This document shows, piece after piece, positions 45,597 to 53,129 of a DNA stretch of 64,000 nt. The position numbers were made by a program, and so were the translations under genes. Under the pieces are notes generated by a model. The model had not been told where the DNA came from. It saw nothing but the letters and a program-made list of their open reading frames with translations, and did not search any database. Source of the stretch: SAR324 cluster bacterium REDSEA-S27_B3 (GTDB lineage: Bacteria; SAR324; NAC60-12); NCBI GenBank assembly GCA_001627865.1, contig LUQO01000004.1:74384-138383 (forward strand). Direction: 5' to 3'. The stretch's first letter is position 1. Every line of letters begins with the position of its first letter.

Positions 45597-46264
45597 CTCT
45601 GTCTATTGCCGGACGCTGTCCGGAAACAGGTATGCTCGGCGGAGCAGTTACCTCTTCCAGTATCTGCGTAGCCAGTCGCTGTCTTTTCACTCGTGCCGGA
45701 GTGGGAGCCGCGCTCACCCAGAATGTTACAGACCCCAGTCTGGGAGATAAAATGCTAAGTCTGCTGGCATCCGGAATGGATGTCAATGCGTCTGTTTCCA
45801 GGGTTGTGTCTGAGGCAAATCATATTGAATGGAGGCAGCTCGTGCTGCTTGATGCCGGGGGCCGTTCCGCAATCCACACCGGAGAAAAAGTATTAGGAAA
45901 GCATTCCACTGTGCAAGGCAATCAATGTGCTGCTGCGGCAAATCTTCTGGCAAATGAAAATGTACCACAGGCCATGGTCACGGCTTTTGAACAAAGTTCC
46001 GGACACCTCGCACACAGGCTGATCTCTGCTCTGGAGGCAGGAATAAAAGCAGGAGGTGAGGAAGGTCCAGTGTATTCTACCGGAGTTCAGGTTGCCCAAA
46101 CCGTGTCATGGCCGATAGTTGATCTTCGTGTTGATTGGGATGATGATCCTATTTCCAGGCTTCGTACAATCTGGAATGAATATCAGCCGCAGCTTGAACC
46201 TTATCTTACCCGCGCCCTCAACCCTGAAGATGCACCGTCTTACGGAGTTCCGGGGAATCCGTAA
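45593..46264 (+). CDS. DUF1028 domain-containing protein
   Basis: A 223-residue DUF1028 protein, a putative Ntn-hydrolase-like family of unknown substrate. It shows TLSIAGRCPETGMLGGAVTS near the N-terminus and GVGAALTQNVTDPSLG, the usual DUF1028 pattern, and has the C-terminal WPIVDLRVDWDDDPISRLRT segment. It overlaps the RidA stop by 4 nt, so the two are translationally coupled and presumably act on the same pathway. It may hydrolyse an amide or lactam product; this is inferred from context only. Confidence 0.85.
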   Translation: MTLSIAGRCPETGMLGGAVTSSSICVASRCLFTRAGVGAALTQNVTDPSLGDKMLSLLASGMDVNASVSRVVSEANHIEWRQLVLLDAGGRSAIHTGEKVLGKHSTVQGNQCAAAANLLANENVPQAMVTAFEQSSGHLAHRLISALEAGIKAGGEEGPVYSTGVQVAQTVSWPIVDLRVDWDDDPISRLRTIWNEYQPQLEPYLTRALNPEDAPSYGVPGNP

Positions 46265-46316
46265 TTTGGTATTAGGCTGCAAACAACGACTTGAAAACTT
46301 AAATCTTGGAGGAAGT

Positions 46317-46766
46317 ATGAGGGCGAATAAAATACCAGATGGCTATCATACGGTAACTCCATATCTGCTGGTCCACGAAGTATCTGCGTTCCTCGAATAT
46401 CTGGAAAAAGTCTTCAGCACAAAGGAGTTACGGCGAACAACCTTAGCGGAAGGAGTAGTGCATCATGCTCGTATCCGGATTGGTGATTCTGTTTTGATGA
46501 TTGGAGAAGCTGGAGATCACCAGCCAGCCGTTCCAACAGTTCTTTACATGTATGTTGATGACGTTGATGAGACTTATCAGTTGGCTCTGAAGCATGGTGC
46601 AAAATCATTAAGAGAGCCTGCGGAACAGTATTATGGCGAGCGAAATGCTGGGGTGGAGGATCCGTTTGGAAATCAGTGGTGGTTTGCCGTTCACCTACAA
46701 AATGTTTCCTTGGAAGAAATGGAGAAACGGGCGAATGAAAAATTTCATGTGCCCAATACGAAATAG
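46317..46766 (+). CDS. VOC family protein (PhnB/glyoxalase-like)
   Basis: A 149-residue vicinal-oxygen-chelate-fold protein. The start is the ATG at 46317 (MRANKIPDGYHTVTPYLLVH) after a clear GGAGGAAG ribosome binding site; a longer open frame upstream overlaps DUF1028 and is not used. The pattern HTVTPYLLVHEVSAFLEYLE, HARIRIGDSVLMIGEA, and GVEDPFGNQWWFAVH is that of PhnB-like proteins. The reaction is unknown. It lies 52 nt after DUF1028. Confidence 0.85.
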   Translation: MRANKIPDGYHTVTPYLLVHEVSAFLEYLEKVFSTKELRRTTLAEGVVHHARIRIGDSVLMIGEAGDHQPAVPTVLYMYVDDVDETYQLALKHGAKSLREPAEQYYGERNAGVEDPFGNQWWFAVHLQNVSLEEMEKRANEKFHVPNTK

Positions 46767-46774
46767 CAAGGATC

Positions 46775-46939
46775 ATGCTTAGCCAAACGCAGATTGGAAC
46801 CTTTTGGGAGCAGGGCTTCGTGCTTGCGGAAAACGAGGCCACGCCGGAGCAGCTTCAAGCCAATCTGGAACTGCGCCCGCAGTACGAAGAGGATTTGTTC
46901 TTTGAGCTTCAGGGACAGGCTACCGCCGGGAAAGTGTAA
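46775..46939 (+). pseudogene. Internally deleted phyH-like remnant (54 codons)
   Basis: An intact frame of 54 codons that joins the first ~29 residues of a PhyH dioxygenase (MLSQTQIGTFWEQGFVLAEN, EATPEQLQA) directly to the last ~26 (NLELRPQYEEDLFFELQGQA, TAGKV). Both ends match the complete gene at 51185-52051, whose ends are MLSQIQIDHFWEKGF and NLELRPQYEDDSFFELQGQA. All metal-binding residues are in the missing ~230 residues, so it cannot be a working oxygenase. The join is at TTCAAGC, which occurs at both breakpoints in the full gene, suggesting deletion by short direct repeats. It lies 8 nt after the VOC gene. Confidence 0.8.
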
Positions 46940-46957
46940 CCCTCACAGAGTTCCTCC

Positions 46958-49054
46958 ATGCCCGCAGACGATCATTACCAAATTCTGTTTGAGCCGGTGA
47001 AAATAGGCCCGGTGATGGCTCCGAACCGCTTTTACCAGGTACCGCATTGCAACGGCATGGGCTACCGTGATGTTTCCGGAATGGTGGCCTTGCGGGCCAT
47101 CAAGGCCGAGGGCGGCTGGGGCGTAGTCAACACTGAGCAGGTTGAAATACACCACACCTCCGAAATTACGCCTTTTATTGAATTGCGGATTTGGGATGAC
47201 CGGGACCTGCCTGTTCTTTCCAGAATCACAAATGCTGTCCATACATTTGGTTCATTAGCCGGAATCGAACTGGCATACAATGGCATGAACGGGCCAAATA
47301 TGTATTCCCGTGAGGTTCCGCTCGGACCAAGCGATCTTCCTACGTTAACATACACCAGTGATCCTGTGCAGGCGCGCGCAATGACAAAACGTGATATCGT
47401 GGACCTAAGGCGCTGGCATCGCAATGCAGCTCTCCGTGCCAAATCTGCCGGATTTGATATTGTTTATGTTTACGGCGCGCACGGTTTTGGAGCTCCGCAG
47501 CATTTTCTTTCGAGACGCTTTAATCATCGCACAGACGAATATGGAGGAAGCCTGAAGAACCGGGGTCGGTTGCTGGTGGAACTAATTGAAGATACAAAGG
47601 ATGCGGTCGGTGATACATGCGCGGTAGCCTGCCGAATCGGTGTGGATGAGCTGATTGGTACTGATGGCATTCACATTGAGGAAATGCTGGAACTCTTCAG
47701 CGATATCGCCGAACTTCCTGACTTGTGGGATTTGACTCTGTGCGACTGGGACATTGATTCACGTACTTCCCGCTTTGGGGAAGAAGGCCACGAGGAACCG
47801 TTTGTGACCGGCTTCAAGCCTCTCACAACCAAACCCGTAGTTGGTGTGGGGCGCTTCACCTCACCGGACGCAATGGTTTCGCAAATTCGACGCGGAGTGC
47901 TGGATCTGATCGGCGCGGCGCGTCCCTCTATTGCTGATCCGTTTTTGCCCAAAAAAATTGAAGAAGACCGTTTGGAGGACATCCGGGAATGTATCGGCTG
48001 CAATATTTGTGTTTCCGGAGACATGACAATGTCACCGATCCGCTGTACCCAGAATCCGACGATGGGAGAAGAATGGAGGCGACGCTGGCATCCTGAAAAA
48101 ATCCAAAGCAAAGGTCACAGCAAAAGTGTGCTGATTGTAGGTGGAGGACCATCCGGATTGGAATGCACACGTGCGCTGGGGCGACGTGGATACAAAGTTA
48201 CACTGGCTGAAAAATCGAACGAACTCGGCGGGCGTGTTACACAGGAATCCCAATTGCCCGGCCTTGCTGCCTGGAATCGTGTGAGGGATTATCGTCTGGG
48301 GCAAATTCGGCAGATGGACAACGTTGAGACTTATCCTGGAAGTGAAGTCACTGTTGAGGATATTCTGGAATTCGGCAGTGAACACGTTGTACTGGCCACC
48401 GGTTCAAAATGGAGGCGTGATGGTGTAAGTCGCCATCATCTGCTTCCACTGACTTTTCCGGAAAAACTTGTTTTTACTCCGGATGATATTTTTGAAGGTC
48501 GTGTGCCAAGTGGCAGGGTGGTGGTTTACGATGATGACCATTTTTATCTTGGCGGTGTAGTCGCGGAATATTGCCGGAAAAACGGCTGTGAGGTTACACT
48601 TGTCACTCCGGCGGCGGTTGTTTCTTCCTGGACCATGCACACCCTGGAGCAGGAAATAATTCAGGCTGATTTGTTAAAAAAAGGAATCAAAATTATACCG
48701 CATCATTTCATCCGACCCGGAAAAGAAACTTATCCGGAAGCTGTTCATATTTATACCGGAGAATCAACTGTTATGAATTGTGATGCTTTGCTGCTGGTAA
48801 CCGCACGTTTACCCAATGCTTCACTGGAAACTGAACTTGGGATGATGCGTGATTCCTGGGGTGATGCAGGGATCAAGAGTGTTACACGCATTGGTGATGC
48901 CCTTGCACCGTCAACCATTGCCGCAGCCGTATATTCCGGACACCGTTACGCACGGGAGCTGGATGAAAAAATTGATCCGGACGCAGTGCCGTTTGATCGT
49001 GAGTTGACAAACATTGCTCCGGAACCGGACTGGAACACATTCTGGCAGGAATAA
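46958..49054 (+). CDS. Trimethylamine/dimethylamine dehydrogenase-like flavoprotein
   Basis: A 698-residue Old Yellow Enzyme-type NADH:flavin oxidoreductase with a C-terminal dinucleotide-binding part, collinear with trimethylamine dehydrogenase. Cys31 in YQVPHCNGMG aligns with the cysteine that binds FMN covalently; IVYVYGAHGF keeps the Tyr and His of the active site. CIGCNICVSG plus CTQNPTMGEE gives the four 4Fe-4S cysteines. SVLIVGGGPSGLECTRALG is the ADP-binding motif. Gln61 (NTEQVEI) takes the place of TMADH Tyr60, which I recall is also Gln in dimethylamine dehydrogenase. A secondary-amine or N-methylproline-type demethylase is likely. No strong ribosome binding site is seen. Confidence 0.88.
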   Translation: MPADDHYQILFEPVKIGPVMAPNRFYQVPHCNGMGYRDVSGMVALRAIKAEGGWGVVNTEQVEIHHTSEITPFIELRIWDDRDLPVLSRITNAVHTFGSLAGIELAYNGMNGPNMYSREVPLGPSDLPTLTYTSDPVQARAMTKRDIVDLRRWHRNAALRAKSAGFDIVYVYGAHGFGAPQHFLSRRFNHRTDEYGGSLKNRGRLLVELIEDTKDAVGDTCAVACRIGVDELIGTDGIHIEEMLELFSDIAELPDLWDLTLCDWDIDSRTSRFGEEGHEEPFVTGFKPLTTKPVVGVGRFTSPDAMVSQIRRGVLDLIGAARPSIADPFLPKKIEEDRLEDIRECIGCNICVSGDMTMSPIRCTQNPTMGEEWRRRWHPEKIQSKGHSKSVLIVGGGPSGLECTRALGRRGYKVTLAEKSNELGGRVTQESQLPGLAAWNRVRDYRLGQIRQMDNVETYPGSEVTVEDILEFGSEHVVLATGSKWRRDGVSRHHLLPLTFPEKLVFTPDDIFEGRVPSGRVVVYDDDHFYLGGVVAEYCRKNGCEVTLVTPAAVVSSWTMHTLEQEIIQADLLKKGIKIIPHHFIRPGKETYPEAVHIYTGESTVMNCDALLLVTARLPNASLETELGMMRDSWGDAGIKSVTRIGDALAPSTIAAAVYSGHRYARELDEKIDPDAVPFDRELTNIAPEPDWNTFWQE

Positions 49055-49079
49055 TTTACAAAATGGATTATTGAAAAAT

Positions 49080-49107
49080 GTCAATCCCGCATAAATGGGA
49101 ATCCAGG
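49080..49107. repeat. Small palindromic repeat (copy 1 of 2)
   Basis: GTCAATCCCGCATAAATGGG continuing AATCCAGG. This matches the reverse complement of the element at 52078-52101 at GTCA-TCCCGC and GGAAT. Both resemble the dispersed GTCATTCCCGC...GCGGGAATCC hairpins common between genes in many bacteria. It lies between the TMADH-like gene and the deacetylase gene. Confidence 0.5.
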
Positions 49108-49137
49108 AAAATAAACAAAAACAATAATTGAGTTAAA

Positions 49138-50166
49138 ATGATCACAATATATTCAGATAAGCATCGACTGCGTAACTCCAAAACTGAACTATACGGCGGC
49201 CAGCTTGTACCACCATTTGAAAATCCTTCACGTGCCGATATAGTTTTGGAGAGAGTAAAGAGCGAGAATCTTGGTGAAGTTATCTCTCCCAGGGAATTTG
49301 GTATGGAACCGGTTTTGGCGCTGCATGATGCAGGATTTGTTGAATTCCTTCAAGTAGCCTGGGAAGAATGGACCAAGACAGGCTACAAAGGGGAGGCAAT
49401 GGCCAACTGCTGGCCCGCACGACGAATGTCACAGCGTGTTCCTGATTTTATAGAAGGTAAGATAGGTTACTATTCACTGGCCAATGAAACCTCAATCAGC
49501 AAAGGTACATGGGAAGCCGCTGAGGCCAGCAAGGATGTGGCTCTGACAGGAGCAGAATTGATATTGAGTGGAAATGAAAACGGAGTTTTCTCTCTCTGCC
49601 GCCCACCAGGCCACCATGCCGCTTTTGATATGTTTGGCGGATATTGTTTTTTGAACAATGCCGCAATTGCCGCACAATGGTTCAGGGACAACGGGATTGA
49701 CAGAGTTGCAATACTGGACATTGACTTTCATCACGGAAACGGTACACAGGATATTTTCTATCAGCGGGATGATGTTCTTTATCTCTCGCTGCACGGGGAT
49801 CCACGTGATGCATTTCCCCATTTTTCCGGTTATCAGGAAGAAACAGGTCAAAATACGGGTGAAGGCACCACATACAATTGGCCACTGCCTCCAGGGACAC
49901 AGTTCAATAAATGGTGTGATTGCCTTAAAGAAAGCCTGGCAAAGATTGATCAGTTTGAGGCTGAGGTGATAATAGTATCTTTAGGTGTGGATACATTTGA
50001 GAAGGACCCCATCAGTTTTTTCAAACTCAAATCTGAAGATTTCCTAACCATCGGCAAGTTGATTTCTGATTTGAAACTTACCACACTTTTTGTGATGGAA
50101 GGAGGATACGACATCAAGGAATTGGGTGTCAACGCTGTCAATGTCCTGCAGGGTTTCGAGGAATAG
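49138..50166 (+). CDS. Histone deacetylase-fold acetylpolyamine amidohydrolase
   Basis: A 342-residue zinc deacetylase of the acetylpolyamine amidohydrolase group. The motif LCRPPGHHAAFDMFGGYCF contains the paired catalytic His; LDIDFHHGNGTQDIFY gives zinc-ligand Asp and His; LGVDTFEKDPISFF supplies the second ligand Asp, and FVMEGGYDIKELG the C-terminal Gly-rich loop. Such enzymes deacetylate N-acetylputrescine, -spermidine or -cadaverine. N-carbamoylputrescine amidase follows 88 nt downstream, which supports a polyamine role. The leading 40 residues (RNSKTELYGGQLVPPFENPS) match this subgroup rather than AcuC. Confidence 0.88.
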   Translation: MITIYSDKHRLRNSKTELYGGQLVPPFENPSRADIVLERVKSENLGEVISPREFGMEPVLALHDAGFVEFLQVAWEEWTKTGYKGEAMANCWPARRMSQRVPDFIEGKIGYYSLANETSISKGTWEAAEASKDVALTGAELILSGNENGVFSLCRPPGHHAAFDMFGGYCFLNNAAIAAQWFRDNGIDRVAILDIDFHHGNGTQDIFYQRDDVLYLSLHGDPRDAFPHFSGYQEETGQNTGEGTTYNWPLPPGTQFNKWCDCLKESLAKIDQFEAEVIIVSLGVDTFEKDPISFFKLKSEDFLTIGKLISDLKLTTLFVMEGGYDIKELGVNAVNVLQGFEE

Positions 50167-50254
50167 AAGTTTCCCTTAACAGGCAGATCTTCTTTCGCTG
50201 TTAGTTCAGTTACTATCAATCCATAGTTGCAATAATTCAATAAGTGTATCACGG

Positions 50255-51139
50255 ATGAGAACGGTAAAAGTTGCAGTAACTCAGATGGTGTGTTCTGAAG
50301 ATCATGCAGAAAACATTGATAAGGCTGAAAATCTTATCCGGCAAGCAGCAGGACAAGGTGCAAATATCATTTTGCTGCAGGAATTGTTTGCAACAAGGTA
50401 TTTCTGCAAAGAGCAGAGTCCGGAATATTTTGAATGGGCACTTCCTTTTGAAGAACATCCTGTTCTTCAAAGAATGAGCAGTTTAGCGAAGGAATTGAAT
50501 GTTGTGCTTCCGGTAAGTTTTTTTGAACGATCAGGTAATACATTTTTCAACTCGTTGACCATGATCGATTCTGATGGTCAGCAGCTTGGAGTTTACCGAA
50601 AATCTCATATCCCGGATGGACCGGGCTACATGGAAAAATTTTACTTTGCTCCAGGAGACAGCGGATTTCGTGTCTGGGAAACACGTTTTGGAAAAGTCGG
50701 TGCCGGGATTTGCTGGGATCAATGGTTTCCGGAAGCAGCACGCGCAATGGCCCTGCAGGGTGCGGAAATCCTTTGTTATCCAACTGCGATCGGTTCAGAG
50801 CCTCATAATCCTGAATATGATACCTGTCCGCATTGGACACGAGTAATGCAGGGCCACGCTGCCGCAAACGTCGTGCCTGTAATGGCATCCAATCGTATTG
50901 GTCTGGAAATAAGCAGGGCAGGGAATAATGGTCCCAGCTGTGAAGTGACTTTTTACGGGTCGTCTTTTATTGCAGGACCAACTGGGGAATTAATTGAACA
51001 AGCCGGGCGTGAAGAAGAACAAATGCTTTTTGCGGAATTTGATCTTGATCATATACAAAAAATGCGTACAGAATGGGGAGTTTTCAGGGACCGCCGTCCT
51101 GAGCTTTATCAGACCCTTTTAAGTTTAGACGGGTCCTGA
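50255..51139 (+). CDS. aguB: N-carbamoylputrescine amidase
   Basis: AguB hydrolyses N-carbamoylputrescine to putrescine, ammonia and CO2, the last step of the agmatine route to putrescine. The 294-residue nitrilase-fold protein has the catalytic triad Glu43 (LLQELFATRYFC), Lys116 (VYRKSHIPDGPGYMEKFYF) and Cys153 (GAGICWDQWFPEAARAMALQ). The segment PTAIGSEPHNPEYDTCPHW is highly specific for AguB. No agmatine deiminase (aguA) is in the window. It lies between the acetylpolyamine deacetylase and PhyH genes. Confidence 0.93.
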   Translation: MRTVKVAVTQMVCSEDHAENIDKAENLIRQAAGQGANIILLQELFATRYFCKEQSPEYFEWALPFEEHPVLQRMSSLAKELNVVLPVSFFERSGNTFFNSLTMIDSDGQQLGVYRKSHIPDGPGYMEKFYFAPGDSGFRVWETRFGKVGAGICWDQWFPEAARAMALQGAEILCYPTAIGSEPHNPEYDTCPHWTRVMQGHAAANVVPVMASNRIGLEISRAGNNGPSCEVTFYGSSFIAGPTGELIEQAGREEEQMLFAEFDLDHIQKMRTEWGVFRDRRPELYQTLLSLDGS

Positions 51140-51184
51140 TATAAAGGATTAATCGGTAACATCTTGACTTCGAGAATCTACATT

Positions 51185-52051
51185 ATGCTGAGCCAAATAC
51201 AAATTGATCACTTTTGGGAAAAAGGTTTTGTAATTACCGAAAACGGTGCTACGACGGAGCAGCTTCAAGCTTTGTCAGAGCAGCTTGATAAGTGGATTGA
51301 GGAAAGCCGTGATCATGATAAAAACTACGGAACAATGTCTGACGGCAAGGCACGGTTTGATCTGGAGGCCGGGCATTCTGCTGAAAGTCCAAAGCTAAGA
51401 CGTGTGGCCAATCCTGTTGACATTTCTGATGCATATTACGATGTGCTGATCAATGGAGTAATTCCTGATATGGTGGCTGACTTGATCGGTCCGGATGTCA
51501 AGTTTCATCACTGTAAGCTCAACATCAAGCTGCCCGGAATGAAGACACGGGTGGACTTCCACCAGGATCATATTTACGATCCGCACACAAATGATGACAT
51601 GGTGACGGCACTGCTGTTATTGGACGAAATGTCCGAAGAAAACGGCTGTTTGTGGGTGGTGCCTGGAGCACACCGAGAACGCTACAGTCACTTTCAGGAC
51701 GGGAAATTCACCGGCAAGGTTGACCCCAGGCTGAACGCTCAACTTGAAGATCGTTCCGTACCGATAACAGGAAAATCCGGAGATGTTTGTCTGATGCATA
51801 CCTGGATGGTACACGGAGGTCCTCCTAATCTTTCAGACAAACCCCGTCGGATGCTGATCTGCGACTACCCAGCCGCGGATGCCATTCCACTTACTCCCCC
51901 GATGGTGCCGTCGATCTACAGCCATCAGGTTATTCGCGGAAAGCCGGCGAAGATAGCCCGGATGATTCAAGCCAATCTGGAACTACGTCCGCAGTACGAA
52001 GACGATTCTTTTTTTGAGCTGCAGGGGCAGGCTACTGCGGGGAAGATGTAA
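51185..52051 (+). CDS. Phytanoyl-CoA dioxygenase (PhyH) family protein
   Basis: An Fe(II)/2-oxoglutarate-dependent dioxygenase of 288 residues. The iron ligands are His and Asp in TRVDFHQDHIYDP (His-x-Asp pattern) and the distal His in WMVHGGPPNLS; the 2-oxoglutarate-binding Arg is in DKPRRMLICDY. The ATG at 51185 (MLSQIQIDHFWEKGFVITEN) is preferred to a TTG at 51164, because the deleted homologue at 46775 starts at the same point. Bacterial members hydroxylate diverse small molecules; the substrate here is unknown. Confidence 0.88.
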   Translation: MLSQIQIDHFWEKGFVITENGATTEQLQALSEQLDKWIEESRDHDKNYGTMSDGKARFDLEAGHSAESPKLRRVANPVDISDAYYDVLINGVIPDMVADLIGPDVKFHHCKLNIKLPGMKTRVDFHQDHIYDPHTNDDMVTALLLLDEMSEENGCLWVVPGAHRERYSHFQDGKFTGKVDPRLNAQLEDRSVPITGKSGDVCLMHTWMVHGGPPNLSDKPRRMLICDYPAADAIPLTPPMVPSIYSHQVIRGKPAKIARMIQANLELRPQYEDDSFFELQGQATAGKM

Positions 52052-52077
52052 CTGGTTAAAATGAAGACCTCGTTTTT

Positions 52078-52101
52078 AATTCCTGCAAAAGCGGGAATGA
52101 C
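52078..52101. repeat. Small palindromic repeat (copy 2 of 2), possible bidirectional terminator
   Basis: TTCCTGC-AAAA-GCGGGAA forms a 7-bp stem (one G-T pair) with a 4-nt loop at 52080-52097, with GACATCTTTTAT after it and GTTTTTAA before it. It lies between convergent genes (phyH and a DUF3047-like gene), so it may end both transcripts. Its reverse complement resembles the element at 49080-49107. Confidence 0.55.
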
Positions 52102-52111
52102 ATCTTTTATA

Positions 52112-52846
52112 CTATTTCATCAATTTTATATGCTTGATAAATGCCTTTGAGTGTCTGCCGTTGCTTTTTCCAGTTTTTTGTACATCCACCTCAATTCCCA
52201 GTGCGGAAACAGGAGGCTGTTCCTTACCGAATAATTCCTTGAATTTTTCTTCAAGGTTTATCTCAGTGACAATGGTTTTTGCAGTGCTTCCGTCGCATGG
52301 TATGCAGAGATATCTTCCACCTTCCTGCCAGTAGTTTCCATAATATACCTGATCAGGTTTTTCTTTTTCTCCCAAGAAAAAACTTATGAAGTACGGAAGA
52401 TCCGGAGCAAGGAAAAATCCACTGTCCAATTTTTTGTCACCAAAGAAGATCATAAATGAAATTGCTTCGCGAGTGTTCCTTTTTTTGTCTTTTGGCCCGC
52501 TCCAGTCAGCACCTTGTGGATATTGATCCACCCCCCATTCGATGTGTAATTTGGTCACATCCTGTAAATAGTTTCTTTTGTCAAATTCCCGCATCATCAC
52601 ACCAAGCTCATCTTTTGTGGGTTCAACCACAAGTTTTCCGTCTTCGAAACGAAGATTCATATCGTCAATATCTTCACGGAATTCCCAGTTGATTTTTTCA
52701 AACCATTCCTTGACATTACCTGATGCAGAAGTGAAATCCAGTTCATAAATTGTTTCCGCGTGGACTGAAAATGAAATAAACAATAAAACGATAATTGCGG
52801 TTATTGTTTTATGTATTTCAACTGCGGGGAATCGTTTTTTCTTCAT
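52112..52846 (-). CDS. Secreted DUF3047-like protein
   Basis: The ATG at 52846 gives 244 residues with a clear signal peptide (basic MKKKRF, hydrophobic TITAIIVLLFISFS, cleavage after SVHA). The mature part is a predicted beta-rich domain. The segments KLHIEWGVDQYPQGADWSGP and FGKEQPPVSALGIEVDVQKT resemble the core and C-terminus of DUF3047 proteins; the assignment is from memory and moderate. The longer frame to 52900 adds an N-terminus that would hide the signal peptide. It is probably periplasmic. It is the last of a minus-strand run of secreted-protein genes, 283 nt after the SUMF1-type gene. Confidence 0.65.
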   Translation of the reverse strand: MKKKRFPAVEIHKTITAIIVLLFISFSVHAETIYELDFTSASGNVKEWFEKINWEFREDIDDMNLRFEDGKLVVEPTKDELGVMMREFDKRNYLQDVTKLHIEWGVDQYPQGADWSGPKDKKRNTREAISFMIFFGDKKLDSGFFLAPDLPYFISFFLGEKEKPDQVYYGNYWQEGGRYLCIPCDGSTAKTIVTEINLEEKFKELFGKEQPPVSALGIEVDVQKTGKSNGRHSKAFIKHIKLMK

Positions 52847-53129
52847 GTTAACTGAAGTACAATGTCCTTGAAAAATTTTTACGCATCCGTTCAAAACCAA
52901 TTTTTTCCCAATTTGACATCACCATAATTATTTGACCACAAGTTTTCAAGATTATTATTAAGCTTGTTAGCTGTGAAATGTTCATATCTTTCCTTCTTTC
53001 AGTAGTCAGGATCAGAAAATGAATTTCTTAAAGTATATAAACTTTTCAGTGAGGCTTAACAATTTGTCAGGTTGAGTACTTTCTAATTTGAACTTATTTT
53101 CACTGAGGAATTCTTTGCAGATATAGTGA

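Noticed and set aside
46119-46316. Upstream extension of the VOC-family gene
   Set aside because: It overlaps the intact DUF1028 gene in another frame, and a perfect ribosome binding site precedes the ATG at 46317.
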